Shown here one piece after another: positions 1-8,981 of a DNA stretch of 64,000 nt. This DNA is from Aromatoleum toluvorans (GTDB lineage: Bacteria > Pseudomonadota > Gammaproteobacteria > Burkholderiales > Rhodocyclaceae): contig NZ_WTVN01000001.1 in assembly GCF_012910905.1 (NCBI RefSeq), positions 1 through 64,000 on the forward strand. The letters are read 5' to 3'. Within the stretch, counting starts at the first letter, position 1; each line of letters opens with the position of its first letter. Both the position numbers and the translations under genes were made by a program. Below the pieces are notes generated by a model. It saw only the letters and a list, made by a program, of their open reading frames with translations. It was not told the origin of the DNA and ran no database searches.

Positions 1-1424
1 TCCCCGCCCATCTGGGTGTTGGGCAGCATGGCCGGGCCGCTGTACATGGCCATGGCATGGCAGCCGATCCCGCCGGCGGCAATGCTGCCTTCCGTGGTAC
101 GGGTGCCCGAGTTGTGGGGGCAGCCGGAGCAGAAATAGGGGGATCGAGCCGCCTCGGCGGGCGCCAGCGCGGCGGCCCAGGTCAGCTCGTCGGCCAGTTG
201 GCGGGCGCGCTCAGCCACACCCACCGACTCCACCCCGAGGCGACGCAGGCGCTCGGCGATCACCACCGCGATCTGGATAGGCTCCAGCTGGACGTCGGAG
301 GGGATCATGAAGGCCCCGTCCTCGTCCTGCTTGCCCACCACCAGGGGCGCGCCGGGACGACCGTAAAGCAGCGCCTTGGCCTGGGCCTCGGTAAAGCCCT
401 CCTTCTCCTCCACGAAGAGCAGTTCTCGCTGGCCCGCGGCAAACTCGAACAGTCCCTCGGGTTCGACCGGGTACATGCAGCCCAGCTTATAGAAGGAAAT
501 GCCCAAGGCGGCCGCAGCGGTCTCGTCCAGCCCCAGGAGCTGCAGGGCCTGGATCACATCCTGCACCGCCTTGCCGGTGGCCACGATGCCCAGCACGCGC
601 CGGGGGGCGGCGATGCGAACCTGGTCGATGCCATTGGCGCGGACAAACTTGGCGACCAGGGGCCAGCGGTAGCGCTTGGCCACCACTTCCGACTGCTGGC
701 GGTCCAGGTGGGTGGGATGGTTGTGGAGTCCGCCGGGAGGCAGTTCCCCCCGATCCGGTTCGACCGACGCCGGGGTGGCAACGCCCCTTGCCTCCACGGT
801 CATGGTCTGCTCCAGCACCTCGTTGCAGAGCTTGAAGCCGGTGTAGAGGCCGGTATAGCGGGACATCGCGAAGCCGAGGAGGCCCAGGTCCAGCACGTCC
901 TGGACATTGGACGGCGCGAGGACGGGCATGCCCGCGTGCATCAAGGCCATTTCGCTTTGATGGGCCAGGGTGGAGGACTTGCCGGAGTGGTCGTCTCCCG
1001 CCACGACCAGCACGCCGCCATGGGGATGCGTGCCGGCGATGTTGCCGTGCCTGAGGGCGTCGCCGGAGCGATCCACGCCGGGCCCCTTGCCGTACCAGAT
1101 GGCGAAGACACCGTCCTTGTTGGCTTGCGGCGTGGTGGCCAGCATCTGGGTGCCCCACACGGCGGTCGCGGCGAGGTCCTCATTGACCCCGGGCTGGAAC
1201 AGGATGTCCTGCTGTTCCAGCAGTTCGCGGACCCGCCACAACTCCTGGTCGTAGCCCCCCAGCGGCGAACCGCGATAGCCGGAGATGAAGCCGGCGGTGT
1301 TGAGCCCGGCCTGCCGGTCGAGCGCCCGCTGGATCAAGGGCACCCGGACGAGGGCCTGGGTGCCAGTCATCATCACGGTGCCGGTTTCGAGGGTGTACTT
1401 GTCTTCAAGCTTTACGTCGCGCAT
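1..1424 (-). CDS. 2-oxoacid (indolepyruvate-type) ferredoxin oxidoreductase, N-terminal part, cut by window edge
   Basis: The frame starts at ATG 1424 and stays open through base 1, giving about 474 codons of a fused enzyme that is usually around 1150 residues long. The N-terminus carries the GFISGYRGSPLGG motif typical of indolepyruvate:ferredoxin oxidoreductases. Near the left edge the thiamine-diphosphate half begins with CSGCPHN and GIGCHAMAM, which carry cysteines expected for the family. Such enzymes convert 2-oxoacids, CoA and oxidised ferredoxin to acyl-CoA, CO2 and reduced ferredoxin. It follows the GST and GlcD-like oxidase genes on the same strand, so its substrate is plausibly a 2-oxoacid made by the neighbouring 2-hydroxyacid oxidases (inference). 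The C-terminal gamma domain is outside the window. Confidence 0.88.
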   Translation of the reverse strand, partial: MRDVKLEDKYTLETGTVMMTGTQALVRVPLIQRALDRQAGLNTAGFISGYRGSPLGGYDQELWRVRELLEQQDILFQPGVNEDLAATAVWGTQMLATTPQANKDGVFAIWYGKGPGVDRSGDALRHGNIAGTHPHGGVLVVAGDDHSGKSSTLAHQSEMALMHAGMPVLAPSNVQDVLDLGLLGFAMSRYTGLYTGFKLCNEVLEQTMTVEARGVATPASVEPDRGELPPGGLHNHPTHLDRQQSEVVAKRYRWPLVAKFVRANGIDQVRIAAPRRVLGIVATGKAVQDVIQALQLLGLDETAAAALGISFYKLGCMYPVEPEGLFEFAAGQRELLFVEEKEGFTEAQAKALLYGRPGAPLVVGKQDEDGAFMIPSDVQLEPIQIAVVIAERLRRLGVESVGVAERARQLADELTWAAALAPAEAARSPYFCSGCPHNSGTRTTEGSIAAGGIGCHAMAMYSGPAMLPNTQMGG

Positions 1425-1461
1425 GGCAGTTCCAATCAGGGGCATCAAGGGCGTTTGGGGG

Positions 1462-2160
1462 TCACGCGGGGCGATACACGGCGTTCTTCTCCGCCAGGTA
1501 GTCGGAGAACGCCTCGTCGAAGGCGGCCAGCACCACCCGGGCGCTGTCCCGCTGCGCCATTCGAGCCGACCAGCCGGAGAGCCCGTCCACCTGCGCCAGG
1601 AGGGACTCCCCGTACACGAAGCGGCTCAGCCGCTCGGCGATGTCCAGGCAGTAGAAGGCGAAGAGATCGGCGTAGGTCAGGGCCGGACCAAGGAGGAAGG
1701 GCCCGGGGGCAACCAGCTGGCGCAGAGCCCGCATCGCACGGGCGAGGACCGGGCGCGCGGCGGCGACCGTCGCCTCGCTGTTGCTGCCACCCATGAATAC
1801 CCCGGGGAACAGGGAGCGGGCCGGCACCTCCACGTACATCTGGACCACGTTGATCGTCTGGCGGACCTTGGCCCGCTCGAAGGGATCCCGCGGGTGCAGC
1901 CGAGGCTCGGGCAGCACGTCCTCCAGGAATTCGAGGATCGCCACCGTTTCGGCGATGCAGCCCCGCGGGGTTTCCAGGAAGGGGATCTTCCCCATCGGGC
2001 TCAATTCGAGGAATTCCGGCTCCTGGCTGGCGCGCCGGGTAATCACTTCGAATTCCACACCCTTTTCCAGCAGGGCGGCGCGCGCGATATTGAAGTAATT
2101 GCTCACCGCATAGCCGTGAAGGCGGAGGTGCGATTGGGCGGGAAATTGGACGTTGTTCAC
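1462..2160 (-). CDS. Glutathione S-transferase family protein
   Basis: This 232-residue protein has the two-domain GST layout. The N-terminal thioredoxin-like half contains HGYAVSNYFNIARAALLEKG and the cis-proline/SNAIL-like stretch LSPMGKIPFLET followed by IAETVAI. The C-terminal half is helical. I chose GTG 2160 because it lies just past the stop of the upstream flavoprotein (2177); a longer in-frame start at 2247 would overlap that gene by about 70 bases. In catabolic operons GSTs conjugate, isomerise or dehalogenate reactive intermediates. Here it lies between an FAD oxidase and a 2-oxoacid oxidoreductase. Its exact reaction cannot be read from sequence. Confidence 0.85.
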   Translation of the reverse strand: MNNVQFPAQSHLRLHGYAVSNYFNIARAALLEKGVEFEVITRRASQEPEFLELSPMGKIPFLETPRGCIAETVAILEFLEDVLPEPRLHPRDPFERAKVRQTINVVQMYVEVPARSLFPGVFMGGSNSEATVAAARPVLARAMRALRQLVAPGPFLLGPALTYADLFAFYCLDIAERLSRFVYGESLLAQVDGLSGWSARMAQRDSARVVLAAFDEAFSDYLAEKNAVYRPA

Positions 2161-2176
2161 GGTCGGCTGTCCGTCA

Positions 2177-3586
2177 TCAGCTTTGCGCGGCCGGTTCCAG
2201 ATCGAAGATCTTTCCCGGATTGAGAATCGAATGGGGATCCAGCGCACGCTTGATGATCTGCATCACGAACCGCTCATCCCGGCTGCGGCTGATCGGGAAC
2301 CAGGCCTTCTTCTCCAGCCCGATGCCGTGCTCGGCGGAAACCGAACCGGCATACCCCGCCAGCGGCTCGTACACGCAGGCTTCCACGGTCTCCCGGTCCT
2401 CCGGCCCGCCGGCGCCGATGGCGATGTGGAGGTTGCCGTCCCCGACGTGGCCGAGAAAGGCGATCGCACCGGCCGACCAGCGGGCCGCCAGCCGGGCCTT
2501 GACCTGCGCCATGTAGCCCTCCATCGCCCCAACAGGAACGGAGATGTCGAAGGCGTAGAAGGGACGAAAGTCCCGCACCACGTGCTCCAGATCTTCCCGG
2601 ATGGCCCAGATGGCGTCCCGCTCCCGCTCGGAACGGGCGATCACCGCATCGCTCGCCAGGCCGCGCTCGAACGCGGTTTCGAGGGCCTGCTCGAACAGCT
2701 CGGAATCCCGCGCCTGATTGGCCCCCAAGGCTTCGATGATCGCGTAGTAGGGCTTGTCCGTCGGCAGGGGCGGGGTGTGGCGCCCTTCCTTCGTGTTCAG
2801 GGTGTAGAAGCTGTTGTCCAGCATCTCGAAGGCGCTGAGCTGGCCGCCCAGAGCGCCATCCATATGACGAAGCAGGCCGGCGATCTGCTCGAAGCGATCG
2901 GCGCACACCATGGCCGTGTTGCTGCTCGACGGCCGCTCCCGCAGCCGCAGGACCAGGCGGGTGATGACGCCCAGTGTTCCCTCGCTGCCGATGAAGAGTT
3001 GCTTGAGGTCGTAGCCGGTGTTGTTCTTGATCATCCGATTGAGGGAGGACACGACCCGGCCGTCCGCCAGCACCGCTTCGACCCCCAGAACCTGCTCCCG
3101 CATCATCCCGTAGCGGATCACTCGCACGCCGCCGGCGTTGGTCGAGGCATTGCCCCCGAGCTGGCAGGAGCCCCGGCCTCCCAGGTCCAGGGCGAAGATC
3201 AGGCCGTCCTGCTCCAGCCGGTCCTGGAAAGCCTCGAGCACGACTCCCGCCTGGACCGTCGCGGTCCGGTTCGCCAGGTCGATTTCCTCGATGGCGTTCA
3301 TCCGCTCCAGGGAGAGGATCAAATCTCCGCGACGGCTTTGCGTGGCCCGCACCCAACCCGACATCCCCCCCTGTACCACGACCGGCTGACGGGCCTCATG
3401 GCAAAGGCGCAGGACTTGGGAAACCTGGGCCGTAGTGGACGGCCGGACCAGGATGGAGGCCTCGATGCGGGACATGAAGACGCCGGGATTGCGGGCATGC
3501 ACATCGTCCCCGGTCAGGATCCCTTCACTACCCACGATATCCCGCAGCCTGGAAATGAACTCGCGGTCGATGACTTCCCGTTCCAT
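2177..3586 (-). CDS. FAD-linked oxidase, glycolate oxidase GlcD / D-lactate dehydrogenase family
   Basis: This 469-residue flavoprotein oxidises a 2-hydroxyacid to a 2-oxoacid. The PCMH-type FAD-binding domain fills the first half (PVVVQGGMSGWV at about 68-79, GGNASTNAGG at about 143-152). The C-terminal FAD-oxidase domain has the conserved HVGDGNLH and SAEHGIG metal/substrate motifs. The frame is open upstream to 4054, but ATG 3586 has a good AGAGGTGAG ribosome site and gives family length. It is the first gene of the transcript that continues into the GST and the 2-oxoacid:ferredoxin oxidoreductase, so a hydroxyacid to oxoacid to acyl-CoA route is suggested. Glycolate, D-lactate or a larger 2-hydroxyacid are all possible substrates. 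Confidence 0.9.
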   Translation of the reverse strand: MEREVIDREFISRLRDIVGSEGILTGDDVHARNPGVFMSRIEASILVRPSTTAQVSQVLRLCHEARQPVVVQGGMSGWVRATQSRRGDLILSLERMNAIEEIDLANRTATVQAGVVLEAFQDRLEQDGLIFALDLGGRGSCQLGGNASTNAGGVRVIRYGMMREQVLGVEAVLADGRVVSSLNRMIKNNTGYDLKQLFIGSEGTLGVITRLVLRLRERPSSSNTAMVCADRFEQIAGLLRHMDGALGGQLSAFEMLDNSFYTLNTKEGRHTPPLPTDKPYYAIIEALGANQARDSELFEQALETAFERGLASDAVIARSERERDAIWAIREDLEHVVRDFRPFYAFDISVPVGAMEGYMAQVKARLAARWSAGAIAFLGHVGDGNLHIAIGAGGPEDRETVEACVYEPLAGYAGSVSAEHGIGLEKKAWFPISRSRDERFVMQIIKRALDPHSILNPGKIFDLEPAAQS

Positions 3587-3811
3587 GCCACTCACCTCTT
3601 CTTGTGCGGCGCGCGAGGCGCCTTCGTCTCTCTGTCCGTATTGCCGGGACCCCGCCCGCCTGCTCCACTGCCGGAATCGGGCCGACGTTTCATGGGGCCT
3701 ATTCTTCGTATTCCACACAGGCGATTCGATGGCACCTCGGCGGCCGAAAATGCAATTCGTGCCAAAATCGGCCATCCGGAGTCGGGGACCAGCAACTCGA
3801 TGTGCAGGCTG
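3587..3811. promoter_or_regulatory. Intergenic region, presumed promoter of the FAD oxidase transcript
   Basis: Together with the terminator, about 300 bases separate the enoyl-CoA hydratase stop (3891) from the FAD oxidase start (3586). The terminator at 3812-3841 closes the upstream operon, so a promoter for the oxidase-GST-oxidoreductase transcript must lie here on the minus strand. I see no convincing -35/-10 pair or palindrome, and no credible gene. Confidence 0.4.
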
Positions 3812-3841
3812 AAAAAACGAAAATCCCGCCGGCGGCGGGAT
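3812..3841 (-). terminator. Rho-independent terminator of the P450/beta-oxidation operon
   Basis: On the minus strand an 8-bp perfect stem (3834-3841 with 3823-3830, arms ATCCCGCC and GGCGGGAT, 3-base loop) is followed by TTTTCGTTTTTT. It lies 50 bases after the enoyl-CoA hydratase stop. Confidence 0.85.
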
Positions 3842-3890
3842 CTTTTGAACTGCTGGGCACGGGGCGGAATGCCCGTGGCGGATACCGCGC

Positions 3891-4670
3891 TCAACGGCCT
3901 TGGAACTGAGGTCGGCGGCGTTCGAAGAAAGCCGCAACCCCCTCGCGGAAGTCCGGGCCCGCGGCGCATGCACGGAATTGGTCGTGCTCGCTTGCCAACT
4001 GGGCAGCGTAGTCCCGGTTGCCCGCCTCCCGCAGCAGGCGCTTGACTCCGCCATATGCGAAGCTTGGACCGGCTGCGAGACGTGCGACGAGGAGGTCAGT
4101 TTCTTCCGCCAGGCGCTCCGTGGGCACCACCCGCGCTATGAGTCCGAGGGCAGCCGCTTCGTCGGCGGAAATGCTGCGATTGGTATAAGCCAGCTCCATT
4201 GCGCGCTGCAAGCCCACCTGCCGGACCAGATGCCAGGAACCACCGCCGTCGATGGTGGTGGCGATGCCCAGATAGGCCAGGCAAAATCGGGCATCCTGGG
4301 CGGCGAGGGTCAGGTCGCAACCCACGGCCAGACTGAAGCCGGCCCCGGCGACCGCCCCATGGACACTACCGATCACCGGCACCGGCAAGGCGGCCAGGAT
4401 TTCCAGAGCGGCGTGGAGCGGGCGGATGATGGCCGAGGCCAAACCCGCCGGATCCTCCGTGGTGCTGAAAGCCGCCAGGTCGCCACCTGCCATGAAGGCG
4501 CGGCCGTTGCCCGCGAGCACCACCACCCTGACATCGTCCCGCTGCTGGAGTGCCCGACAGTGCGCCAGCAGGCATTCGGACGTCGCCACGTCCACCGCGT
4601 TGAGGGCCTCGGGGCGATCGAAGATCAAGCGCGCCACCCCATCCGATACCACCAGGTTCACTGGCTCCAT
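3891..4670 (-). CDS. Enoyl-CoA hydratase/isomerase family protein
   Basis: This 259-residue crotonase has the oxyanion-hole segments GNGRAFMAGGDLAAF and VHGAVAGAGFSLAVGCDL. The usual second catalytic Glu region reads LGIATTIDGGGSWHL rather than PExxxGL, so it may be an isomerase or an atypical hydratase. ATG 4670 is preceded by GGAGAA at six bases; an in-frame ATG 12 bases upstream lacks a ribosome site. It is the last gene before the terminator and follows the ferredoxin reductase gene by 30 bases, placing it in the P450/beta-oxidation operon. Confidence 0.9.
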   Translation of the reverse strand: MEPVNLVVSDGVARLIFDRPEALNAVDVATSECLLAHCRALQQRDDVRVVVLAGNGRAFMAGGDLAAFSTTEDPAGLASAIIRPLHAALEILAALPVPVIGSVHGAVAGAGFSLAVGCDLTLAAQDARFCLAYLGIATTIDGGGSWHLVRQVGLQRAMELAYTNRSISADEAAALGLIARVVPTERLAEETDLLVARLAAGPSFAYGGVKRLLREAGNRDYAAQLASEHDQFRACAAGPDFREGVAAFFERRRPQFQGR

Positions 4671-4700
4671 CCGCTTCTCCATGCTTGCAGACAGGCGCGG

Positions 4701-5933
4701 TCAGGCGGCCGCCAGGGACTTCAGGGGGGTGGCACCGTCCGCCAGGAGGGGCGGTTCCACCTTCATGCGCGCCTTCACGAGCGCCTTGCCCTGCACGTAG
4801 TCGCGCACGATATTGACGCAATCTAGAGCGATCACCGCCCCGTCCTTCAGATATACGATCGAGAAGGAGCGGGTCGCCGGATCGCCGCGAACCACGGTCT
4901 CGTCATAGCCGGTCGACAGCCCCACCGTCTGAAGCCGCAGGTCGAACTGGTCGGACCAGAACCAGGGCACCGCGTCGTAGGCCTCCGGCTGGCCGGTGAG
5001 GAACTTGGCCACCACCTTTGCCTGATCGTTGGCGTTCTGTACCGATTCCAGACGGATCGGCGCGGCGCTGGCCGCGTAGGGGTTGCGATGGGCGGCGCAG
5101 TCGCCCACGGCGAAGACGTCCGGAAGAGCCGTGCGGCAGTACTCGTCCACCTCTACGCCGTTGGCAGGAGGCAACCCGGCCGCCACCAGGGGCTCCACCG
5201 CCGGAACGATGCCGATCCCGACGATCACCATGTCGGCGGGCAGCAGGGAGCCGTCCACCAGGCGCACCCCCGTGACGCGGCCGTCCTCGCCTTCCAGACG
5301 TTCCACAGCCACCGACAGCCGCACGTCCACCCCGCGGGCCCGGTGCTCCGCCTCGTAGAAGCGGGACAGGGCCTCCCCCGCCACCCGGGCCAGGACCCGA
5401 TCCTGGGCCTCCAGCACGGTCACCGACTTGCCGAGTTTGGTCAGCACGGACGCGGCTTCCAGGCCGATGTAGCCGCCACCGACAACCACCACGCGCTTCG
5501 TGCGGTCCAACCCCGCCATCATCCGATCCACGTCCGCACGGGTACGGACGGAATGCACTCCTTGAAGGTCGTGACCCGGGCAACTCAGCTTGCGGGGCGC
5601 TCCCCCGGTCGCCCATATCAGGGACCCGTACCCGAATTCCTCTCCACTGGCGGTTCGCACCCGGTGGGCCTTTGCATCCACCGCGACTACCCGCCGGCCC
5701 GGCACGACCTCGATTCCTTGCTCTGCCCAGAAGGAGAGAGGACGCAGCGCCAGGCGATCGAAGGTCTTTTCGCCGGACAGATAGTCCTTCGACAGAGGCG
5801 GACGTTCGTACGGATGCTCCGGCTCATCGCCAAACATGGCCACCGAGCCCTTGAAGTTCTGCTGCCGCAGGAGGGAAGCCACCTGCGCCCCGGCGTGGCC
5901 GGCCCCGACGATCAAAACGTCCCAGTGTTGCAT
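4701..5933 (-). CDS. FAD/NAD(P)-dependent ferredoxin reductase (P450 electron supply)
   Basis: This 410-residue class-I type reductase, of the putidaredoxin/rubredoxin reductase family, has two Rossmann motifs: GAGHAG near residue 10 for FAD and GGGYIG near residue 145 for NAD(P)H. It also has the [11 protein letters not shown] and FAVGDCAAH motifs and a C-terminal reductase domain. ATG 5933 is preceded by GGGAG at eight bases; an in-frame ATG at 5954 is less well served. The [2Fe-2S] ferredoxin gene is directly upstream and a P450 is in the same gene series, so this enzyme most likely passes electrons from NAD(P)H to the ferredoxin and then the P450. It is paralogous to the reductase at 56147-57382. 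Confidence 0.93.
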   Translation of the reverse strand: MQHWDVLIVGAGHAGAQVASLLRQQNFKGSVAMFGDEPEHPYERPPLSKDYLSGEKTFDRLALRPLSFWAEQGIEVVPGRRVVAVDAKAHRVRTASGEEFGYGSLIWATGGAPRKLSCPGHDLQGVHSVRTRADVDRMMAGLDRTKRVVVVGGGYIGLEAASVLTKLGKSVTVLEAQDRVLARVAGEALSRFYEAEHRARGVDVRLSVAVERLEGEDGRVTGVRLVDGSLLPADMVIVGIGIVPAVEPLVAAGLPPANGVEVDEYCRTALPDVFAVGDCAAHRNPYAASAAPIRLESVQNANDQAKVVAKFLTGQPEAYDAVPWFWSDQFDLRLQTVGLSTGYDETVVRGDPATRSFSIVYLKDGAVIALDCVNIVRDYVQGKALVKARMKVEPPLLADGATPLKSLAAA

Positions 5934-5980
5934 TCTGCTACTCCCGTTTGGCAAATGATTGATGGATAGGCGAAAGGTCT

Positions 5981-6298
5981 TCAGTCCTCGGGAGCAATCT
6001 TTACCCGGAGACCGTCCATCGTCTCTTTGAAAACGATCTGGCAGGCCAGTCGGGACGTGGGACTGCGGTGTTCCGAGTTATCCAGCAGATCGTGCTCGTC
6101 CGAACCCATCGGGTCCAGGCGGTCCACGAAGGCCGGGTCGATGATCACGTGGCAGGTGGAGCAGGAGCATGTCCCGCCGCACAGGGCGAGGATCTCGCCC
6201 ACTCCGCCCTCGCGCATGACTTCCATCAGGTTCCGGGAAAACTCCGCCTTCAACGTCGTTTCCACGCCTGCCCGGTTCTCGACAAGAATCGTTCCCAT
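5981..6298 (-). CDS. [2Fe-2S] ferredoxin, adrenodoxin/putidaredoxin type
   Basis: This 105-residue ferredoxin has cluster ligands C40, C46, C49 (C-x5-C-x2-C in [10 protein letters not shown]) and C86 (LACQIV). The acidic partner-binding region is around [10 protein letters not shown]. It lies immediately upstream of a matching ferredoxin reductase, and both belong to the minus-strand series with the P450 at 12694-13947. The most likely role is the electron carrier of a three-component P450 system. The ligand positions are identical to those of the second ferredoxin at 57420-57740, which accompanies a Rieske oxygenase. Confidence 0.94.
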   Translation of the reverse strand: MGTILVENRAGVETTLKAEFSRNLMEVMREGGVGEILALCGGTCSCSTCHVIIDPAFVDRLDPMGSDEHDLLDNSEHRSPTSRLACQIVFKETMDGLRVKIAPED

Positions 6299-6361
6299 AT
6301 CGCACTCATTTATTTGATCAAGCGTTCATCTCGGAACGTGCTCCCCGCGGGGAGACAGCGT

Positions 6362-7762
6362 TCAGCCATAAAAGCCTTGCCCCGCGACAACACGCTCGCG
6401 CAGGCTGGGCGAAACCTGAAAGCGCGGCCCGAACCACGCCGCCAGGTCGTCCGCCCGGGTTACGAAGGCTTCCATTCCTTCCATCTCGACAAAGGAAACC
6501 GGTCCTCCCGTCCAGGCAGGGAAACCGGCGCTCACCGCAATGGCATCGGCTTCCAGGGGATCGGATACCAGGCCTTCGTCTAGAGCCTGCAGCGCCGCCA
6601 GAACCTGGGCGTAGAGCAGGCGCTGCTCGACGCTGCCGGCCTCGGCCAGGTCGAAATCCGCCGCGCTGCCGTTCGCCACCGTCTCGCCGGCACCTTCGGA
6701 TCGAACGGCGACCTGGGCGCAAAGTCTGTTCAGGACGGTTTCCGGTACGTCCTCCTGCGCCAAGGCCTTGCATTCCCGCGCCACCGCCAACCGCAGGCGC
6801 TCCAACAAGGGGGCCGGATCGTCCCGGTGCGGGCGCTTAGCCAGCTTCTGACGCGACAGGAAGAAGGTGCGCACCATCGCCCGGGACCGCGCGGACCTGG
6901 CCGTATTGAAGAAGTAACGGGCCTCGATCCGCAGGCCGGAGTCGATCGGCACCTGCGTGCCTTCGTAGACGCACTTCAGGATGTTGCCAGTGGCCGGAAG
7001 CCGGTCGCCCCCATCCGCCAGCCGTGCCGCCATGGCCGGCGCGAAGTCGCGATAACCGTCACTGCCCTGGGCGCCGCCGCCGGGCACGCGGAAGCCCTTT
7101 TCGTCCCAGGGTGCGACCGCCCCCGGGTGCTCCAGCACCCAGCGGCGGGCCATCTCCAGCAGCTCGCCGGCGGGAGCGGTGGCATGCACCACGCCGCTGC
7201 TCAAAGCGTCGGCCAAGCCGATGGGCTTGCCGTCCAGCAGATGCGGCAGCGTGGCCGAGACGCCCATGATGCGCGGCAGGCGCTGAGTCCCGCCGGCGCC
7301 CGGCAGCAAGCCGACCCCGGCTTCAGGGAAGGCCAGACGCAGAGTGGGGTCATCCACCGCCACCCGGTAGTGGCACGCCAGGGCAAGCTCCAGGCCGCCC
7401 CCCAAGGCCATCCCGGCGATCACCGCCGCCACCGGCTTGCCGCAGGTTTCGAGGGCGCGGACGCGCCGCGACCAGCTGCCGGCATCAGCCACCCCCGCCT
7501 TCAGTTCCTCCTGACTGCGGGCCTCACTCCAGCGGGCCATGCTATCCACCAACTCGGCGAGATCGGCTCCGGCGCAAAAGCCGCTGGCCTTGCCCGACAC
7601 CAGCACCGCGCCGCGGATCGCCGGATCGGCGCGCAGGGTTTCCACCACCTCGTCGAACTCCCGCTGCACCTCGTCGGAGATCACGTTCATGCCCTTGCCA
7701 CGCACGTCGAAGCGAACCACCGCTACGCCCTGTCCGTCCACATCGATCGAAAAGTTGTTCAT
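6362..7762 (-). CDS. Enoyl-CoA hydratase fused to a 3-hydroxyacyl-CoA dehydrogenase C-terminal region, lacking the NAD-binding domain
   Basis: This 466-residue protein resembles FadB/FadJ with the centre missing. Residues 1-190 are a crotonase domain (SGFCAGADLAEL, GMALGGGLELALACHYR, PEAGVGLLPGAGGTQRLPRI). A FadB-like linker follows (IEARYFFNTARSARSRAMV, then FFLSRQ). The C-terminal about 100 residues match the second HAD C-terminal domain (GLVSDPLEADAIAVSAGFPA, GGPVSFVEMEG, GQGFYG). No GxGxxG Rossmann motif is present, and full-length FadB is about 715 residues. The frame is continuous, so it is not an obvious pseudogene. I expect hydratase but not dehydrogenase activity; the SDR at 8978-9760 may supply the oxidation step. 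Confidence 0.88.
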   Translation of the reverse strand: MNNFSIDVDGQGVAVVRFDVRGKGMNVISDEVQREFDEVVETLRADPAIRGAVLVSGKASGFCAGADLAELVDSMARWSEARSQEELKAGVADAGSWSRRVRALETCGKPVAAVIAGMALGGGLELALACHYRVAVDDPTLRLAFPEAGVGLLPGAGGTQRLPRIMGVSATLPHLLDGKPIGLADALSSGVVHATAPAGELLEMARRWVLEHPGAVAPWDEKGFRVPGGGAQGSDGYRDFAPAMAARLADGGDRLPATGNILKCVYEGTQVPIDSGLRIEARYFFNTARSARSRAMVRTFFLSRQKLAKRPHRDDPAPLLERLRLAVARECKALAQEDVPETVLNRLCAQVAVRSEGAGETVANGSAADFDLAEAGSVEQRLLYAQVLAALQALDEGLVSDPLEADAIAVSAGFPAWTGGPVSFVEMEGMEAFVTRADDLAAWFGPRFQVSPSLRERVVAGQGFYG

Positions 7763-7772
7763 GATTCAGGCC

Positions 7773-8981
7773 TCAAACACGCTCAATGACGGTGGCGGTA
7801 CCCATTCCGGCACCCACGCACAGGTTCACCAGGGCCGTGCCCTTGCCGGTGCGCTCCAGTTCGTCCAGGGCTATGCCCAGGATCATCGCGCCGGTAGCGC
7901 CGAGGGGATGGCCCATCGCGATGGCGCCGCCATTGACGTTCACCTTTGCCGGATCGAGGTTCAGAACCTGGAGGTAGCGCAGCACTACCGAGGCGAAGGC
8001 CTCGTTGAGCTCGAACAGATCGATGTCCCCGACCGTCATGCCCAAGCGGTCCAGCACCTTGCGGGTGGCCACAGCCGGCCCGGTCAGCATAATGGTGGGC
8101 TCGGAACCCACCGAAGCCGCCCCCAGGATGCGGGCGCGGGGCTTGAGGCCGATAGCCTCCCCGGCCTCCCGCGAGCCGATCAGCACTGCCGCCGCCCCGT
8201 CCACGATCCCCGACGAATTCCCGCCGTGATGGACGTGGTTAATCTGGCTGACCTGGGGGTAGCGGCGCAGCGCTGCGGCGTCGTAGCCCGACGCCCCCAT
8301 GGCGAGGAATGCCGGCTTCAGTCCCGCCAAGGTTTCCAGGCTGGTCTGGGGACGGATGGCTTCATCACGGTCCAGCAGCACCACTCCGGCTTGATCGGTC
8401 ACCGGCACCACCGAACGCGCAAAACGTCCTTCCGCCCACGCCAGGGCGGCGCGACGATGGCTTTCCACCGCATAGGCATCGACGTCCTGCCGGTCGAAGC
8501 CGTAAAGGGTCGCGATCAGATCGGCCCCGATACCTTGGGGCGCATAGCAATGATCGAAGGCGAAGCTCGGGTCCACCATCATGGCCCCGCCGTCGGCAGC
8601 CAAGGGCACGCGGGACATGGACTCGACACCACCGGCCACCACGAAACGCGCTTCGCCACTGGCGACCTTGCCGGCGGCCATGTTGCAGGCCTCCAGGCCG
8701 GATGCGCAGAAGCGGTTTACATGCACTCCAGGCGTGGTGACGTCGTAACCGGCCACCAGCGCCGCGATGCGGGCGATGTCGCTGCCCTGCTCTCCCACCG
8801 GCATCACACAGCCAAGGATTACGTCGTCCACCAGGCGCGTATCCAGCCCGTTGCGATCCCGGATGGCGCCCAGCACTTGGGCGGCCAGGGCCAGCGGGGT
8901 GAGCTCGTGCAGCGCCCCGTCGGGGCGGCCCCGCCCTCGGGGAGTGCGGACCGCATCGAAGATATAGGCGCCGGTACTCAT
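7773..8981 (-). CDS. Acetyl-CoA C-acyltransferase (thiolase)
   Basis: This 402-residue thiolase has nucleophile C92 in [10 protein letters not shown], the histidine motif GHPLGATGA and the second cysteine in [15 protein letters not shown]. It cleaves 3-oxoacyl-CoA with CoA in the last beta-oxidation step. Its start overlaps the SDR stop by four bases (ATGA), and the hydratase/HAD fusion follows after 10 bases. The three genes therefore form a translationally coupled beta-oxidation cassette of hydratase, dehydrogenase and thiolase. Confidence 0.94.
   Translation of the reverse strand: MSTGAYIFDAVRTPRGRGRPDGALHELTPLALAAQVLGAIRDRNGLDTRLVDDVILGCVMPVGEQGSDIARIAALVAGYDVTTPGVHVNRFCASGLEACNMAAGKVASGEARFVVAGGVESMSRVPLAADGGAMMVDPSFAFDHCYAPQGIGADLIATLYGFDRQDVDAYAVESHRRAALAWAEGRFARSVVPVTDQAGVVLLDRDEAIRPQTSLETLAGLKPAFLAMGASGYDAAALRRYPQVSQINHVHHGGNSSGIVDGAAAVLIGSREAGEAIGLKPRARILGAASVGSEPTIMLTGPAVATRKVLDRLGMTVGDIDLFELNEAFASVVLRYLQVLNLDPAKVNVNGGAIAMGHPLGATGAMILGIALDELERTGKGTALVNLCVGAGMGTATVIERV

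Noticed and set aside
57-1796. Long plus-strand open frame (579 codons)
   Set aside because: It lies opposite the 2-oxoacid oxidoreductase and GST genes, whose minus-strand products show clear family motifs. The plus-strand translation is Gly/Arg/His-rich with no domain; it is a GC-bias shadow.
2153-4045. Long plus-strand open frame (630 codons)
   Set aside because: Antisense to the FAD oxidase and the hydratase gap; composition is typical of a shadow frame and it crosses a terminator.
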